Assembly (NCBI GenBank): GCA_013817555.1
Contig: JACDCN010000017.1
Coordinates: 1 to 16,075, forward strand
Reading direction: 5' to 3'
Length of the DNA stretch: 16,075 bases
DNA from: Actinomycetota bacterium
GTDB taxonomy: Bacteria > Actinomycetota > Thermoleophilia > Gaiellales > Gaiellaceae
Positions 5,730 to 12,361 of this stretch are shown here, piece by piece. Position numbers and translations under genes: made by a program. The notes beneath the pieces were generated by a model. The model saw only the letters and a list, made by a program, of their open reading frames with translations. It did not search any database and was not told where the DNA came from. Positions within the stretch are counted from its first letter, which is position 1; every line of letters starts with the position of its first letter.

Positions 5730-8700
5730 GTGCTGATCTGTCCTGCGTGCGGGGAGGAGAACCCCGAGCGGGCACGGTTCTGCCTCGCGTGCGGCGGGTC
5801 GCTCGTGGTTGCGGCTCCGGTCGGTGAGGAGCGCAAGGTCGTGTCGGTGCTCTTCGTCGACCTCGTCGGCTTCACGAGCCGCTCCGACCGTGCCGATCCG
5901 GAGGATGTCCGGGCGACGCTGCGCCCGTACCACGAGCGTGTGAAGGCCGACATCGAGCGCTTCGGCGGCACGGTGGAGAAGTTCATCGGTGACGCTGTGA
6001 TGGCGGTCTTCGGCGCTCCCGTGGCGCACGAGGACGACGCCGAGCGCGCCGTGCGGTCCGGGCTCCGAATCCTCGACACGATCGAGGAACTGCGCTCCGA
6101 GGGCCTAGAGATCTCCGTGCGCGCAGCCGTCACCACCGGCGAGGCGGTCGTCGCACTCGGAGCGCGACCGGAGCGCGGGGAAGGCATCGTGACAGGCGAC
6201 GTCGTCAACACCGCGGCCCGGTTGCAGTCGGCCGCACCGGTCGGAGCGGTGCTCGTGGACGAGGCGACGATGCGCTCCACCGAGAGCGCGATCACGTTCG
6301 AGTCGCTCGAGCCGGTCGAGGCAAAGGGGAAAGTCGATCCGATCCCGGTCTGGCGCGCGATTCACGCGCGGAGCCGCGTCGGCCAACCGGAGGCGGCGAC
6401 TCACACGCCCTTCGTCGGACGCGAGCACGAGCGCAGATTGCTGCTCGAGACCTTCCTTCGGGCAGAGCGCGAGTCGTCGGTTCAGCTCGTCACCGTCGTC
6501 GGCGAGCCGGGAATCGGCAAGAGCCGCCTCGTCACCGAGCTTCGTGCAAGTCTCGACGACCGGCCCGAGCTCACCACGTGGCGTCACGGGCGCTGCCTGC
6601 CGTACGGGGAGGGAATCACGTTCTGGGCGCTCGGCGAGATCATCAAAGCAGAGGCGGGAATCCTCGAGTCGGACGACCAGCACGTCGCCGCGTCCAAGCT
6701 CGACGAGGCCGTCGCAGGTCTCTTCCCGGATGAGTCGGAGCGCGCATGGTTCGGCTCGCGGCTCGGGCCGCTGGTCGGTGCCGGGGGCGACGGAGCGGCG
6801 GTCGGGCGGGAGGAGGCGTTCACCGCCTGGCGGCGGTTCCTGGAGGCGATGGCCGTGCGAAGACCGTGTGTACTCGTCGTCGAGGACCTCCACTGGGCCG
6901 ATGGAGCGCTGCTCGAGTTCCTCGAGCACCTTCTCGAGTGGAGTATGCCCGTGCCCGTGTTCCTCCTGTGCACCGCACGCCCCGAGCTCTTCGAGCGGCA
7001 GTCGAGCTGGGGAGGCGGAAAGCGCAACGCGACCACGATCTCGCTCGCTCCCCTCTCGACGGAGGAGTCCGGCCGGCTCCTGCAGGTCCTCCTCGACCGC
7101 ACGCTCCTTCCCGCCGAGACGCAGTCCGTGCTCCTGGAGCGGGCCGGGGGGAACCCGCTTTATGCCGAGCAGTTCGCCCGCATGCTCGCCGAGCGCGGCA
7201 GCGTCGAGGATCTCACGGTGCCGGAGACGGTCCAAGCCTTGATGGCCGCGCGCCTGGACACGCTCCGGCCCGAGCTCAAAGCGCTCGTCCACGATGCCGC
7301 CGTCGTGGGTCGGGTCTTCTGGAGCGGTGCCGTGGCAGCGGTCGGTGGACGAGAGCGTGACGAGGTTCGACGCAACTTGAACGAGCTGGTACGCCGCGAG
7401 TTCGTCCGTCCGGTGCGCGTTTCGTCGATCGAAGGTGAGGACGAGTTCTCGTTTTGGCACGCGCTCGTCCGCGACGTCGCCTACCAGCAGATTCCGCGAT
7501 CGCCCCGCGCCGAGAAGCACGCGGCGGTGGCTGACTGGGTGGAGGCGACCGCCGAGGAGAGGCTCGAGGACCACGCCGAGATCCTCGTTCACCACTACGG
7601 CCAGGCGCTCGAGCTCGTTAAGGCCGCAGGTGACGAGCGGCCGGACATCGAGGAGAAGCTGGTGCGGTTTCTCCTGCTCGCCGGGGACAGGGCGACACAG
7701 CTCGATACCGAGGCAGCGGAAGCGTATTACCGTCGTGCGCTCGAGCTCTCCGAGCACGACGAGCGGGCCCGAGCAATCGCGCTCTCGAAGCTCGCTCCCG
7801 TGCTCGGTCAGCGTGGCGACGTCGACGAGAGTCGCGCGGCGACGGAGACGGCGATCGCGAGCTTTCGCGCGCTCGATCCACACGCCGCGGGGGTGGCGAT
7901 GCGGTACCTGGCGACGGCGCTTTGGGCTCAAGGCGAGTTGGCAAGGTCTCGCGAGCTCGAGCTCGAGGCGATCTCCATTCTCGAGCGGGAGCCGGGATCT
8001 GACCTCGTCTCGGTGTACGGCAGCGCCGCACATCGTGCCGCCCTTGCCGGTCGCTTCGACGATGCTGCGCCACTCCTCGAGAAGGGCCTGGCTATCGCGG
8101 CCGATCTTGGCATCGAGGACGTCATTTCGCTCGTCCAGGCGAGGGCGACGGTCCGCGGGTACGCGGGCGATCCGGGGTGCATCGACGACCTTCGCGAAGC
8201 TCGTGATCTCGGTCTCCGCCTGGGGCTGGGGCGCGCCACGGCGGTGTCCATGAACAACCTCGCGGACGCGACGGCTTGGTTCGAGTCCCTGCAAGCGGGA
8301 CGGGAGATGTGGGATGAAGGGATTGCCTTCGCGCGCGCCCGCGGACTCACCTACGCGGAGATGTGGTGCCGGGGCGAGCAGCTTCGCGCGCTCTACCACC
8401 TGGGGAGCTGGGAAAAGCTGGAGCGAGACGCCGACGAGGTCGTGCGCTGGGTCGAGGAGCACGGCGGCGGGCAGCTCGAGGTGTTCGCGCACATCCACCT
8501 CGCCGAGGTGCTCGTGCACCGCGGATCGTTCGCTGAAGCGGGAGGACACGTAGTCGCGCTCCTGCCACGGGCACGCGAGAGCGGCGATCCACAGGTCCTC
8601 GTGCCGGGCCTTGCCACCGCTGCGCTCGTCGCGTCAGCGCAGATGGAGGTAGCCACAGCTCTGGAGCGCGTGTCCGAGCTCGAGAGCCTCACACGGGGCG

Positions 8701-9053
8701 GCGCGCCGACATGGCGCTCGCTGTGCCTGGCTTGGCCTGCACGGATCGCGGCAGCGGCCGGCGATCTCGAGCTCGCGGAGGCGTTCCTCGACGGCTCGGA
8801 GCATGCGTCGGCCTGGGACGGCTGTGCACGCCCGGCAGCGCGAGCGACAATCGCCGAAGCGCGAGGGCTATTGGACGACGCGGCCACGCTCTATCGGGAG
8901 GCAGCGGAGCGCTGGGGCGAGTACGGCAGCGTCGTCGAGCAGGCCTACGCCCTTCTCGGACTCGGCCGCTGCGGCGACGCGAATGCCCTGCGGGAGGGGC
9001 AGGCGATCTTCGCAGGGCTCGGCGCCTCGCCGGTCATGGCGCAGGCTGCGTAG
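5730..9053 (+). CDS. Adenylate/guanylate cyclase with N-terminal zinc ribbon, AAA/STAND ATPase and TPR-like repeats
   Basis: This 1107-residue multidomain protein starts with a zinc ribbon (C4-x2-C7 and C18-x2-C21). A class III nucleotidyl cyclase domain (about 36-195) keeps the expected catalytic set. D44 in FVDLVGFT and D88 in EKFIGDAVMA bind metal; K84 and D157 match the adenine-recognising pair; N160 and R164 in GDVVNTAARL match transition-state residues. It should therefore be active and favour ATP, making cAMP. An AAA module begins at FVGRE (228-232), with Walker A GEPGIGKS (258-265) and Walker B VLVVEDLHWAD (381-391). Long TPR-like helices follow to the C-terminus. Ligand or partner binding at the repeats probably gates the cyclase. 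GTG 5730 is chosen because the zinc ribbon begins at residue 4 and the upstream stop is 12 bases away. No membrane segment is seen. The ATPase/TPR part resembles that of the LuxR-type regulator at 286-3123. Confidence 0.92.
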   Translation: MLICPACGEENPERARFCLACGGSLVVAAPVGEERKVVSVLFVDLVGFTSRSDRADPEDVRATLRPYHERVKADIERFGGTVEKFIGDAVMAVFGAPVAHEDDAERAVRSGLRILDTIEELRSEGLEISVRAAVTTGEAVVALGARPERGEGIVTGDVVNTAARLQSAAPVGAVLVDEATMRSTESAITFESLEPVEAKGKVDPIPVWRAIHARSRVGQPEAATHTPFVGREHERRLLLETFLRAERESSVQLVTVVGEPGIGKSRLVTELRASLDDRPELTTWRHGRCLPYGEGITFWALGEIIKAEAGILESDDQHVAASKLDEAVAGLFPDESERAWFGSRLGPLVGAGGDGAAVGREEAFTAWRRFLEAMAVRRPCVLVVEDLHWADGALLEFLEHLLEWSMPVPVFLLCTARPELFERQSSWGGGKRNATTISLAPLSTEESGRLLQVLLDRTLLPAETQSVLLERAGGNPLYAEQFARMLAERGSVEDLTVPETVQALMAARLDTLRPELKALVHDAAVVGRVFWSGAVAAVGGRERDEVRRNLNELVRREFVRPVRVSSIEGEDEFSFWHALVRDVAYQQIPRSPRAEKHAAVADWVEATAEERLEDHAEILVHHYGQALELVKAAGDERPDIEEKLVRFLLLAGDRATQLDTEAAEAYYRRALELSEHDERARAIALSKLAPVLGQRGDVDESRAATETAIASFRALDPHAAGVAMRYLATALWAQGELARSRELELEAISILEREPGSDLVSVYGSAAHRAALAGRFDDAAPLLEKGLAIAADLGIEDVISLVQARATVRGYAGDPGCIDDLREARDLGLRLGLGRATAVSMNNLADATAWFESLQAGREMWDEGIAFARARGLTYAEMWCRGEQLRALYHLGSWEKLERDADEVVRWVEEHGGGQLEVFAHIHLAEVLVHRGSFAEAGGHVVALLPRARESGDPQVLVPGLATAALVASAQMEVATALERVSELESLTRGGAPTWRSLCLAWPARIAAAAGDLELAEAFLDGSEHASAWDGCARPAARATIAEARGLLDDAATLYREAAERWGEYGSVVEQAYALLGLGRCGDANALREGQAIFAGLGASPVMAQAA

Positions 9054-9055
9054 GT

Positions 9056-10102
9056 CTAAAGCGCGAGAAATCCGGTCTTGCGCTGCTCGACCTGAAGCGG
9101 GCTCGCCGGGAGCCCCGCCTTCGGCTCCATGTTGAACGCGCGCGGGGCCACGTCGTTGGGCGTGCTGGGATGGAAGAGCGAGGCCAGGAGTTGGATCTGG
9201 CCCCTACCGGGCCCCAGCTCCCACTGGCCTCCGCCGTACGCGCCGATCCCCTGCGCCTCGCAGTAGTCGTACGCCGCGAAGAGCCGCTCGACCGAGCCGA
9301 AGCGGGACGGCTTCACGTTCACGGTTTTCGGCGGCCAGGGCAGGCCTTCGATGTCCTCGACCGAGTGGATGATCGCGTCCCATGTGACGCGATCACGATG
9401 CGGATCGAGGACGTTCTCCGTTTCCGGCGTCAGGCCTGGATCCTCGAGCCACGCATCCGGGAGCGCCTCGGCGACCCGTTGATAGAGCGCGGCGTCGGGC
9501 GGCGAGTCGACGGTCGTGCCGCGGTACTGGCCTTTGAAGTCGACCGAGTCGACCGCTCCGGTGGCGGCTAGCTCCTCGATCAGCTCGTCCGACCACTCCG
9601 GATTTGCGTCGAGCTTGAAGCGCAGCTTCGGGTAGAGGCCGAGCCAGGAATGGAAGCGCTCCGTCGAGGGAGGGGATCCCAGGCCCATCGAGACGACGAA
9701 CGCAACGGGCTGCGGTTCGCGTCCCACGGCTTTGCCGAGAGAGACTCTGGCCTGGCGCAACGCGAGGTCGAGCGCCGCGCTCTCGTACGCCCAGCGGCGG
9801 TAGTCCCAGTACGCGTGCTGCTCCGGTTCTTGGGGGAAGAGCGGAAGTGTGCCCAGGTGCTGGGAGAACGTGTGCAGCGTCCATGAGCCGGCCAGCGGGA
9901 ACACGGGGCCGAGCTTCTGCGAGAAATCGTGCTCCTCGCCGTGGTAGGTGACGTCCTCGCCGATCCCTTCTTCGCCTCCACTGCGCAAGTGGACGACCGT
10001 CGTCTTGCGGAGGAAGTCGCTTCGCGCCTGCAGCTCCAGACCTTCGAGAGTGTAATCCTCGATCTCGAGCGACAGCTCCTTGACGTCGTCGTAGAGGCTC
10101 AC
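9056..10102 (-). CDS. Enolase-superfamily (mandelate racemase/muconate lactonizing-like) protein of unknown substrate
   Basis: This 348-residue protein shows the enolase-superfamily barrel pattern. FKLDANPEW gives D165 (DxN, metal ligand), VDSVDFKG gives D188, WLEDPGL gives E220, and TVNVKPSRFGS gives K264, the usual acid/base lysine on the sixth strand. The N-terminal capping domain covers roughly 1-130. Members bind Mg2+ and take a proton next to a carboxylate to drive dehydration, racemization or cycloisomerization. The substrate cannot be read. The assignment of D188 as the second ligand is tentative because most relatives have Glu there. The start is GTG at 10102-10100, which overlaps the TGA of the glycosidase gene as GTGA. 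A longer in-frame ORF reaches back to 10711 but would read through psuG out of frame, so it is rejected. It is the last gene of the psu operon and ends 2 bases from the converging cyclase gene. Confidence 0.8.
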   Translation of the reverse strand: MSLYDDVKELSLEIEDYTLEGLELQARSDFLRKTTVVHLRSGGEEGIGEDVTYHGEEHDFSQKLGPVFPLAGSWTLHTFSQHLGTLPLFPQEPEQHAYWDYRRWAYESAALDLALRQARVSLGKAVGREPQPVAFVVSMGLGSPPSTERFHSWLGLYPKLRFKLDANPEWSDELIEELAATGAVDSVDFKGQYRGTTVDSPPDAALYQRVAEALPDAWLEDPGLTPETENVLDPHRDRVTWDAIIHSVEDIEGLPWPPKTVNVKPSRFGSVERLFAAYDYCEAQGIGAYGGGQWELGPGRGQIQLLASLFHPSTPNDVAPRAFNMEPKAGLPASPLQVEQRKTGFLAL

Positions 10103-10986
10103 AAGGCGGCGAAGGCTACCGCGGTCTCGCCTGCCAGCCGCGCGTTCTCGACGATCAGCGCGCGGTTGACCTCGCGCGTTCGGCCGCCGCTCCGCTCGTG
10201 GAGGAACGACAGCACGAACGGTGTCACCGCCTGTCCCGACACGCCCGCGGCCGCTGCCTCGGACAAGGCCGAATCGATCAGGTTCTCGACGTCCAGGCTC
10301 TCGGGCGGGGGGTTGGCGAGCAGGAGGCCCGCGCCCCCGAGCGCCCAGTGCGCCCACGCGATCTGCGCGGCCTCGGCTGCTTCCTCGACCCGCTGCGGCA
10401 CGGGCGGCCCACCTTCTGCCGAGTAGAAGAGTGGCAGCGTGTCCGTGCGGAAGCCGAGCACCGGCACGCCGACCGACTCCAGGAGCTCGACTGTCGCGGG
10501 CACGTCGAGAAGCGATTTCACGCCGGAGGAAACGACAAGCGCGGGCGTCCGCGAGAGAGCGGGAATGTCGGCGGACACGTCCAGCGGAGAGGGGAACCCG
10601 CGGTGCACTCCGCCGATCCCACCGGTGCCGAGAAACGGAATGCCGACCCATCCTGCCACCGCCAGCGCGCCGCCAACGGTCGTTGCGCCGACAGCGCCTT
10701 GCACGGCGCACGCCGCAAGGTCGCGCGGGCCCACCTTGCGCGCCTCCGGCGTGAAACGCTCGAGCTCGCTCGGCCCGAGGCCTACGCGGATGCGGCCGTC
10801 GAGCACCCCGATCGTCGCCGGCGCCGCCCCGGCCGAGCGCACCGCGGCCTCACTCGCGAGACCGACCTCGACGCCGTCCGGCGCGGGGAAGCCGTGCGCG
10901 ACCAGCGTGGTCTCGAGTGCGACGACCGGCCCGCCTGCGTCGAGCGCGTCGCGTACTTCCTCGGCGATGTCGACCAGCGGATCCAC
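10099..10986 (-). CDS. psuG: Pseudouridine-5'-phosphate glycosidase
   Basis: This 295-residue protein is a clear PsuG. The enzyme breaks the C-C glycosidic bond of pseudouridine 5'-phosphate to give uracil and ribose 5-phosphate, in the cytosol with Mn2+. Family motifs are ALETTLVAHGFP (E25), RKVGPRDLA (K84), GATTVGGAL, FLGTGGIGGVHRG (118-130), DVSADI (D140) and SSGVKSLLD (K157). In the E. coli enzyme the equivalent lysine (K166) forms the Schiff base with ring-opened ribose, and Glu31, Lys93 and Asp149 match the other three. Length is typical (about 300). The start is GTG 10986, 10 bases after the kinase stop, with no clear Shine-Dalgarno sequence. It is flanked by a PfkB kinase upstream and a coupled enolase-superfamily gene downstream. 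Related proteins (IndA type) occur in pigment or C-nucleoside clusters, but the kinase neighbour favours catabolism. Confidence 0.95.
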   Translation of the reverse strand: MDPLVDIAEEVRDALDAGGPVVALETTLVAHGFPAPDGVEVGLASEAAVRSAGAAPATIGVLDGRIRVGLGPSELERFTPEARKVGPRDLAACAVQGAVGATTVGGALAVAGWVGIPFLGTGGIGGVHRGFPSPLDVSADIPALSRTPALVVSSGVKSLLDVPATVELLESVGVPVLGFRTDTLPLFYSAEGGPPVPQRVEEAAEAAQIAWAHWALGGAGLLLANPPPESLDVENLIDSALSEAAAAGVSGQAVTPFVLSFLHERSGGRTREVNRALIVENARLAGETAVAFAAL

Positions 10987-10996
10987 GGGCGGCAGG

Positions 10997-11803
10997 CTAC
11001 GGCATCGTTCCGAGGCGCTGCACGCACCTGGCGGCGGCCTCCAGAGCGAGCTCGGGCCCTCCGACGATCCATCCGGCGGCGAGCGCGTCTCCCGCTCCCG
11101 TCGTGTCGACGACGCGTTCGACGGGCAGGGCGGGGAGATCGTTCTCGCCGAAGGAGCAGCCGCGAGCTCCCCGCTTCACGATCCAATGCGTGTCCGGGAG
11201 CAGCTCACCGAAGATCTCCAACTCGGACTCATTGGCGAAGACGACGTCAGGCGCGACCGTCGCCACCGCGTCTCGAAACTCCGCTGCCCCGGCCTCGCGG
11301 ATCGCGCTCCAAGTCGCGAGATCAACGCTGATTTCGGCACCTTGCGTGCGGCCGAGCTCGACGGCAATCAGCGCCGCGCTTCGCGTCGGCTCGCGAAGGA
11401 GCGCGTAGCCGGACACGAAGAGGTGGTTGCAGCCCTCGAGCCAGACGGGGTCGATCTCCTCCGGACGAAGCGTCGCAGCCGCTCCCCGATCGGCTGCCAT
11501 CGAGCGCTCGCCGTCGGGCGAGACAAGCGCGCAGATGACTCCGTTTCGTCCCTCGATAGGACCGAGAACCTCGACTCCGATGGCTTCGAGTCCGGCGAGC
11601 GCCAGCCGTCCCGGCTCGTCGTTCCCACGCTTGCCGAGAAACCGCGCGCGCGCGCCGAGCGCCGCCGCCCACGCCGCGACGTTGGCCGCCTGTCCGCCAG
11701 GGGAGAGCTGGATCTCCGCATTCGTGTCGCCCCCGCTCGAGAGCGGGCCGGCGAGCCGGACGACTACATCGAGCGTGAGATCGCCAACGGTGCAGACAAC
11801 CAT
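10997..11803 (-). CDS. psuK: PfkB-family sugar/nucleoside kinase, probable pseudouridine kinase
   Basis: This 268-residue protein belongs to the ribokinase/PfkB family. D12 near the N-terminus and PGGQAANVA (35-43) form the substrate side. The anion-hole signature VDTTGAGDALAAGW carries the catalytic base D239. VFANESELEIFG matches the usual NExE segment of these kinases. The position directly upstream of psuG (10-base gap, same strand) makes pseudouridine the likely substrate, giving pseudouridine 5'-phosphate from ATP. The protein is shorter than E. coli PsuK (about 310 residues) and lacks that enzyme's N-terminal HTH-like extension seen in some homologues. Alternatives are ribokinase or adenosine kinase activity. 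The ATG at 11803 has no Shine-Dalgarno sequence. A -10 hexamer (TACGAT on the minus strand) predicts a leader of about one base. Confidence 0.8.
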   Translation of the reverse strand: MVVCTVGDLTLDVVVRLAGPLSSGGDTNAEIQLSPGGQAANVAAWAAALGARARFLGKRGNDEPGRLALAGLEAIGVEVLGPIEGRNGVICALVSPDGERSMAADRGAAATLRPEEIDPVWLEGCNHLFVSGYALLREPTRSAALIAVELGRTQGAEISVDLATWSAIREAGAAEFRDAVATVAPDVVFANESELEIFGELLPDTHWIVKRGARGCSFGENDLPALPVERVVDTTGAGDALAAGWIVGGPELALEAAARCVQRLGTMP

Positions 11804-11810
11804 CGCGTGG

Positions 11811-11820
11811 ATCGTAAGAT
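11811..11820. promoter_or_regulatory. Overlapping divergent -10 elements (bidirectional leaderless promoter)
   Basis: The ten bases ATCGTAAGAT hold two opposed -10 hexamers. TAAGAT (11815-11820, plus strand) ends six bases before ATG 11827, so the predicted transcript starts on the A of the start codon. TACGAT (11816-11811, minus strand) ends seven bases before the psuK ATG at 11803, predicting a one-base leader. The hexamers share two base pairs. The whole intergenic gap is 23 bases and neither gene has a Shine-Dalgarno sequence. Clear -35 elements are not seen, and would lie inside the opposite coding regions. Confidence 0.55.
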
Positions 11821-11826
11821 CTGCTC

Positions 11827-12051
11827 ATGGACGGCGTTGAGCGACGCGGCTGGTTCCGTACCTTCGTTCTCGGCAGTGTCGTGGGCGCCTCCGCGGCGCT
11901 TGCAGCGGGCTCGCGGCGGCGGCGTATCCAACGGCGGCGCGGCCGTCCTCGCGGGCTCGCCGCGTTCGAGAGCGCGCCCTGCTATCTGGAGCTCATCGAC
12001 GCGGACCGCGAGTCACCTGCTCAGGACGCCAATCTCCGACCAAGCATCTAG
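11827..12051 (+). CDS. Small single-pass membrane protein, hypothetical
   Basis: This 74-residue protein has a hydrophobic stretch WFRTFVLGSVVGASAALAAG (9-28). A very basic segment with RRRRIQRRRGRPRG follows, then a polar tail. The pattern resembles small YtxH-like membrane proteins with a positively charged cytosolic face, but there is no firm match. The positive-inside rule places the basic part in the cytosol. The ATG at 11827 fits a leaderless transcript from TAAGAT at 11815-11820. The fmdB gene starts 12 bases after its stop, so the two may be co-transcribed. The long ORF reading through 10439-12064 in another frame is an antisense artefact. Function unknown. Confidence 0.6.
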   Translation: MDGVERRGWFRTFVLGSVVGASAALAAGSRRRRIQRRRGRPRGLAAFESAPCYLELIDADRESPAQDANLRPSI

Positions 12052-12054
12052 CCT
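12049..12054 (+). promoter_or_regulatory. Possible -10 element (TAGCCT) for fmdB
   Basis: TAGCCT overlaps the stop codon of the small membrane-protein gene and would start a transcript near 12061, three bases before GTG 12064. There is no Shine-Dalgarno sequence before that GTG. Co-transcription with the upstream gene is equally possible. Confidence 0.3.
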
Positions 12055-12063
12055 TTTCGCCTA

Positions 12064-12357
12064 GTGCCGATCTACGAGTACCGTTGCCCGAACGGGCACA
12101 CCTTCGAGGTCTTCCAGAAGATGGCCGAAGCGCCGATTGAGCTCTGCGTGACCTGCGGTAAGGGCCCGGTGGAGAAGATCCTCTTCCCGGTCGCCGTGCA
12201 CTTCAAGGGATCGGGCTTCTATTCGACCGACTACGGCCGCAGGGGGAAAGACAAGGACGGGGATTCCGCCGCAGCCGACAAGCCCACGGACAAGGTCAAG
12301 CCGGCGGAGAAGGCCCCCGCCAGCGAGAAGAAGACATCTCCGCCTCCGAGCGACTAG
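12064..12357 (+). CDS. FmdB-family zinc ribbon protein
   Basis: This 97-residue protein starts with the FmdB signature MPIYEYRCPNGHTFEVFQKM. Cysteines C8, C28 and C31 (CVTCG) are present; the usual fourth ligand is probably H12 of CPNGH, a variant known in actinobacterial members. The segment VAVHFKGSGFYSTDYGR follows (about 48-64), also typical of this group. The tail (66-97) is Lys/Pro/Ala-rich and probably disordered. FmdB proteins are small cytosolic zinc proteins of unclear role, first noted beside formamidase and amidase genes and suspected to regulate. GTG 12064 is chosen because family members begin MPIYEY. The gene ends 4 bases from the converging LCP gene. Confidence 0.9.
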   Translation: MPIYEYRCPNGHTFEVFQKMAEAPIELCVTCGKGPVEKILFPVAVHFKGSGFYSTDYGRRGKDKDGDSAAADKPTDKVKPAEKAPASEKKTSPPPSD

Positions 12358-12361
12358 CGAG

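Noticed and set aside
6105..8549. 814-codon open frame on the minus strand inside the cyclase gene
   Set aside because: It is antisense to clear AAA and TPR coding sequence, has no recognisable motif, and is expected from third-position G/C bias in high-GC genes.
10103..10711. N-terminal extension of the enolase-superfamily gene back to 10711
   Set aside because: The extension reads psuG out of frame and is Arg/Gly-rich junk. GTG 10102 gives the normal family N-terminus and a GTGA overlap.
10439..12064. 541-codon open frame on the plus strand across psuG and psuK
   Set aside because: Both psu genes are firmly identified on the minus strand. The translation is Arg/Ser/Pro-rich with no family features and also runs through the small membrane-protein gene in another frame.
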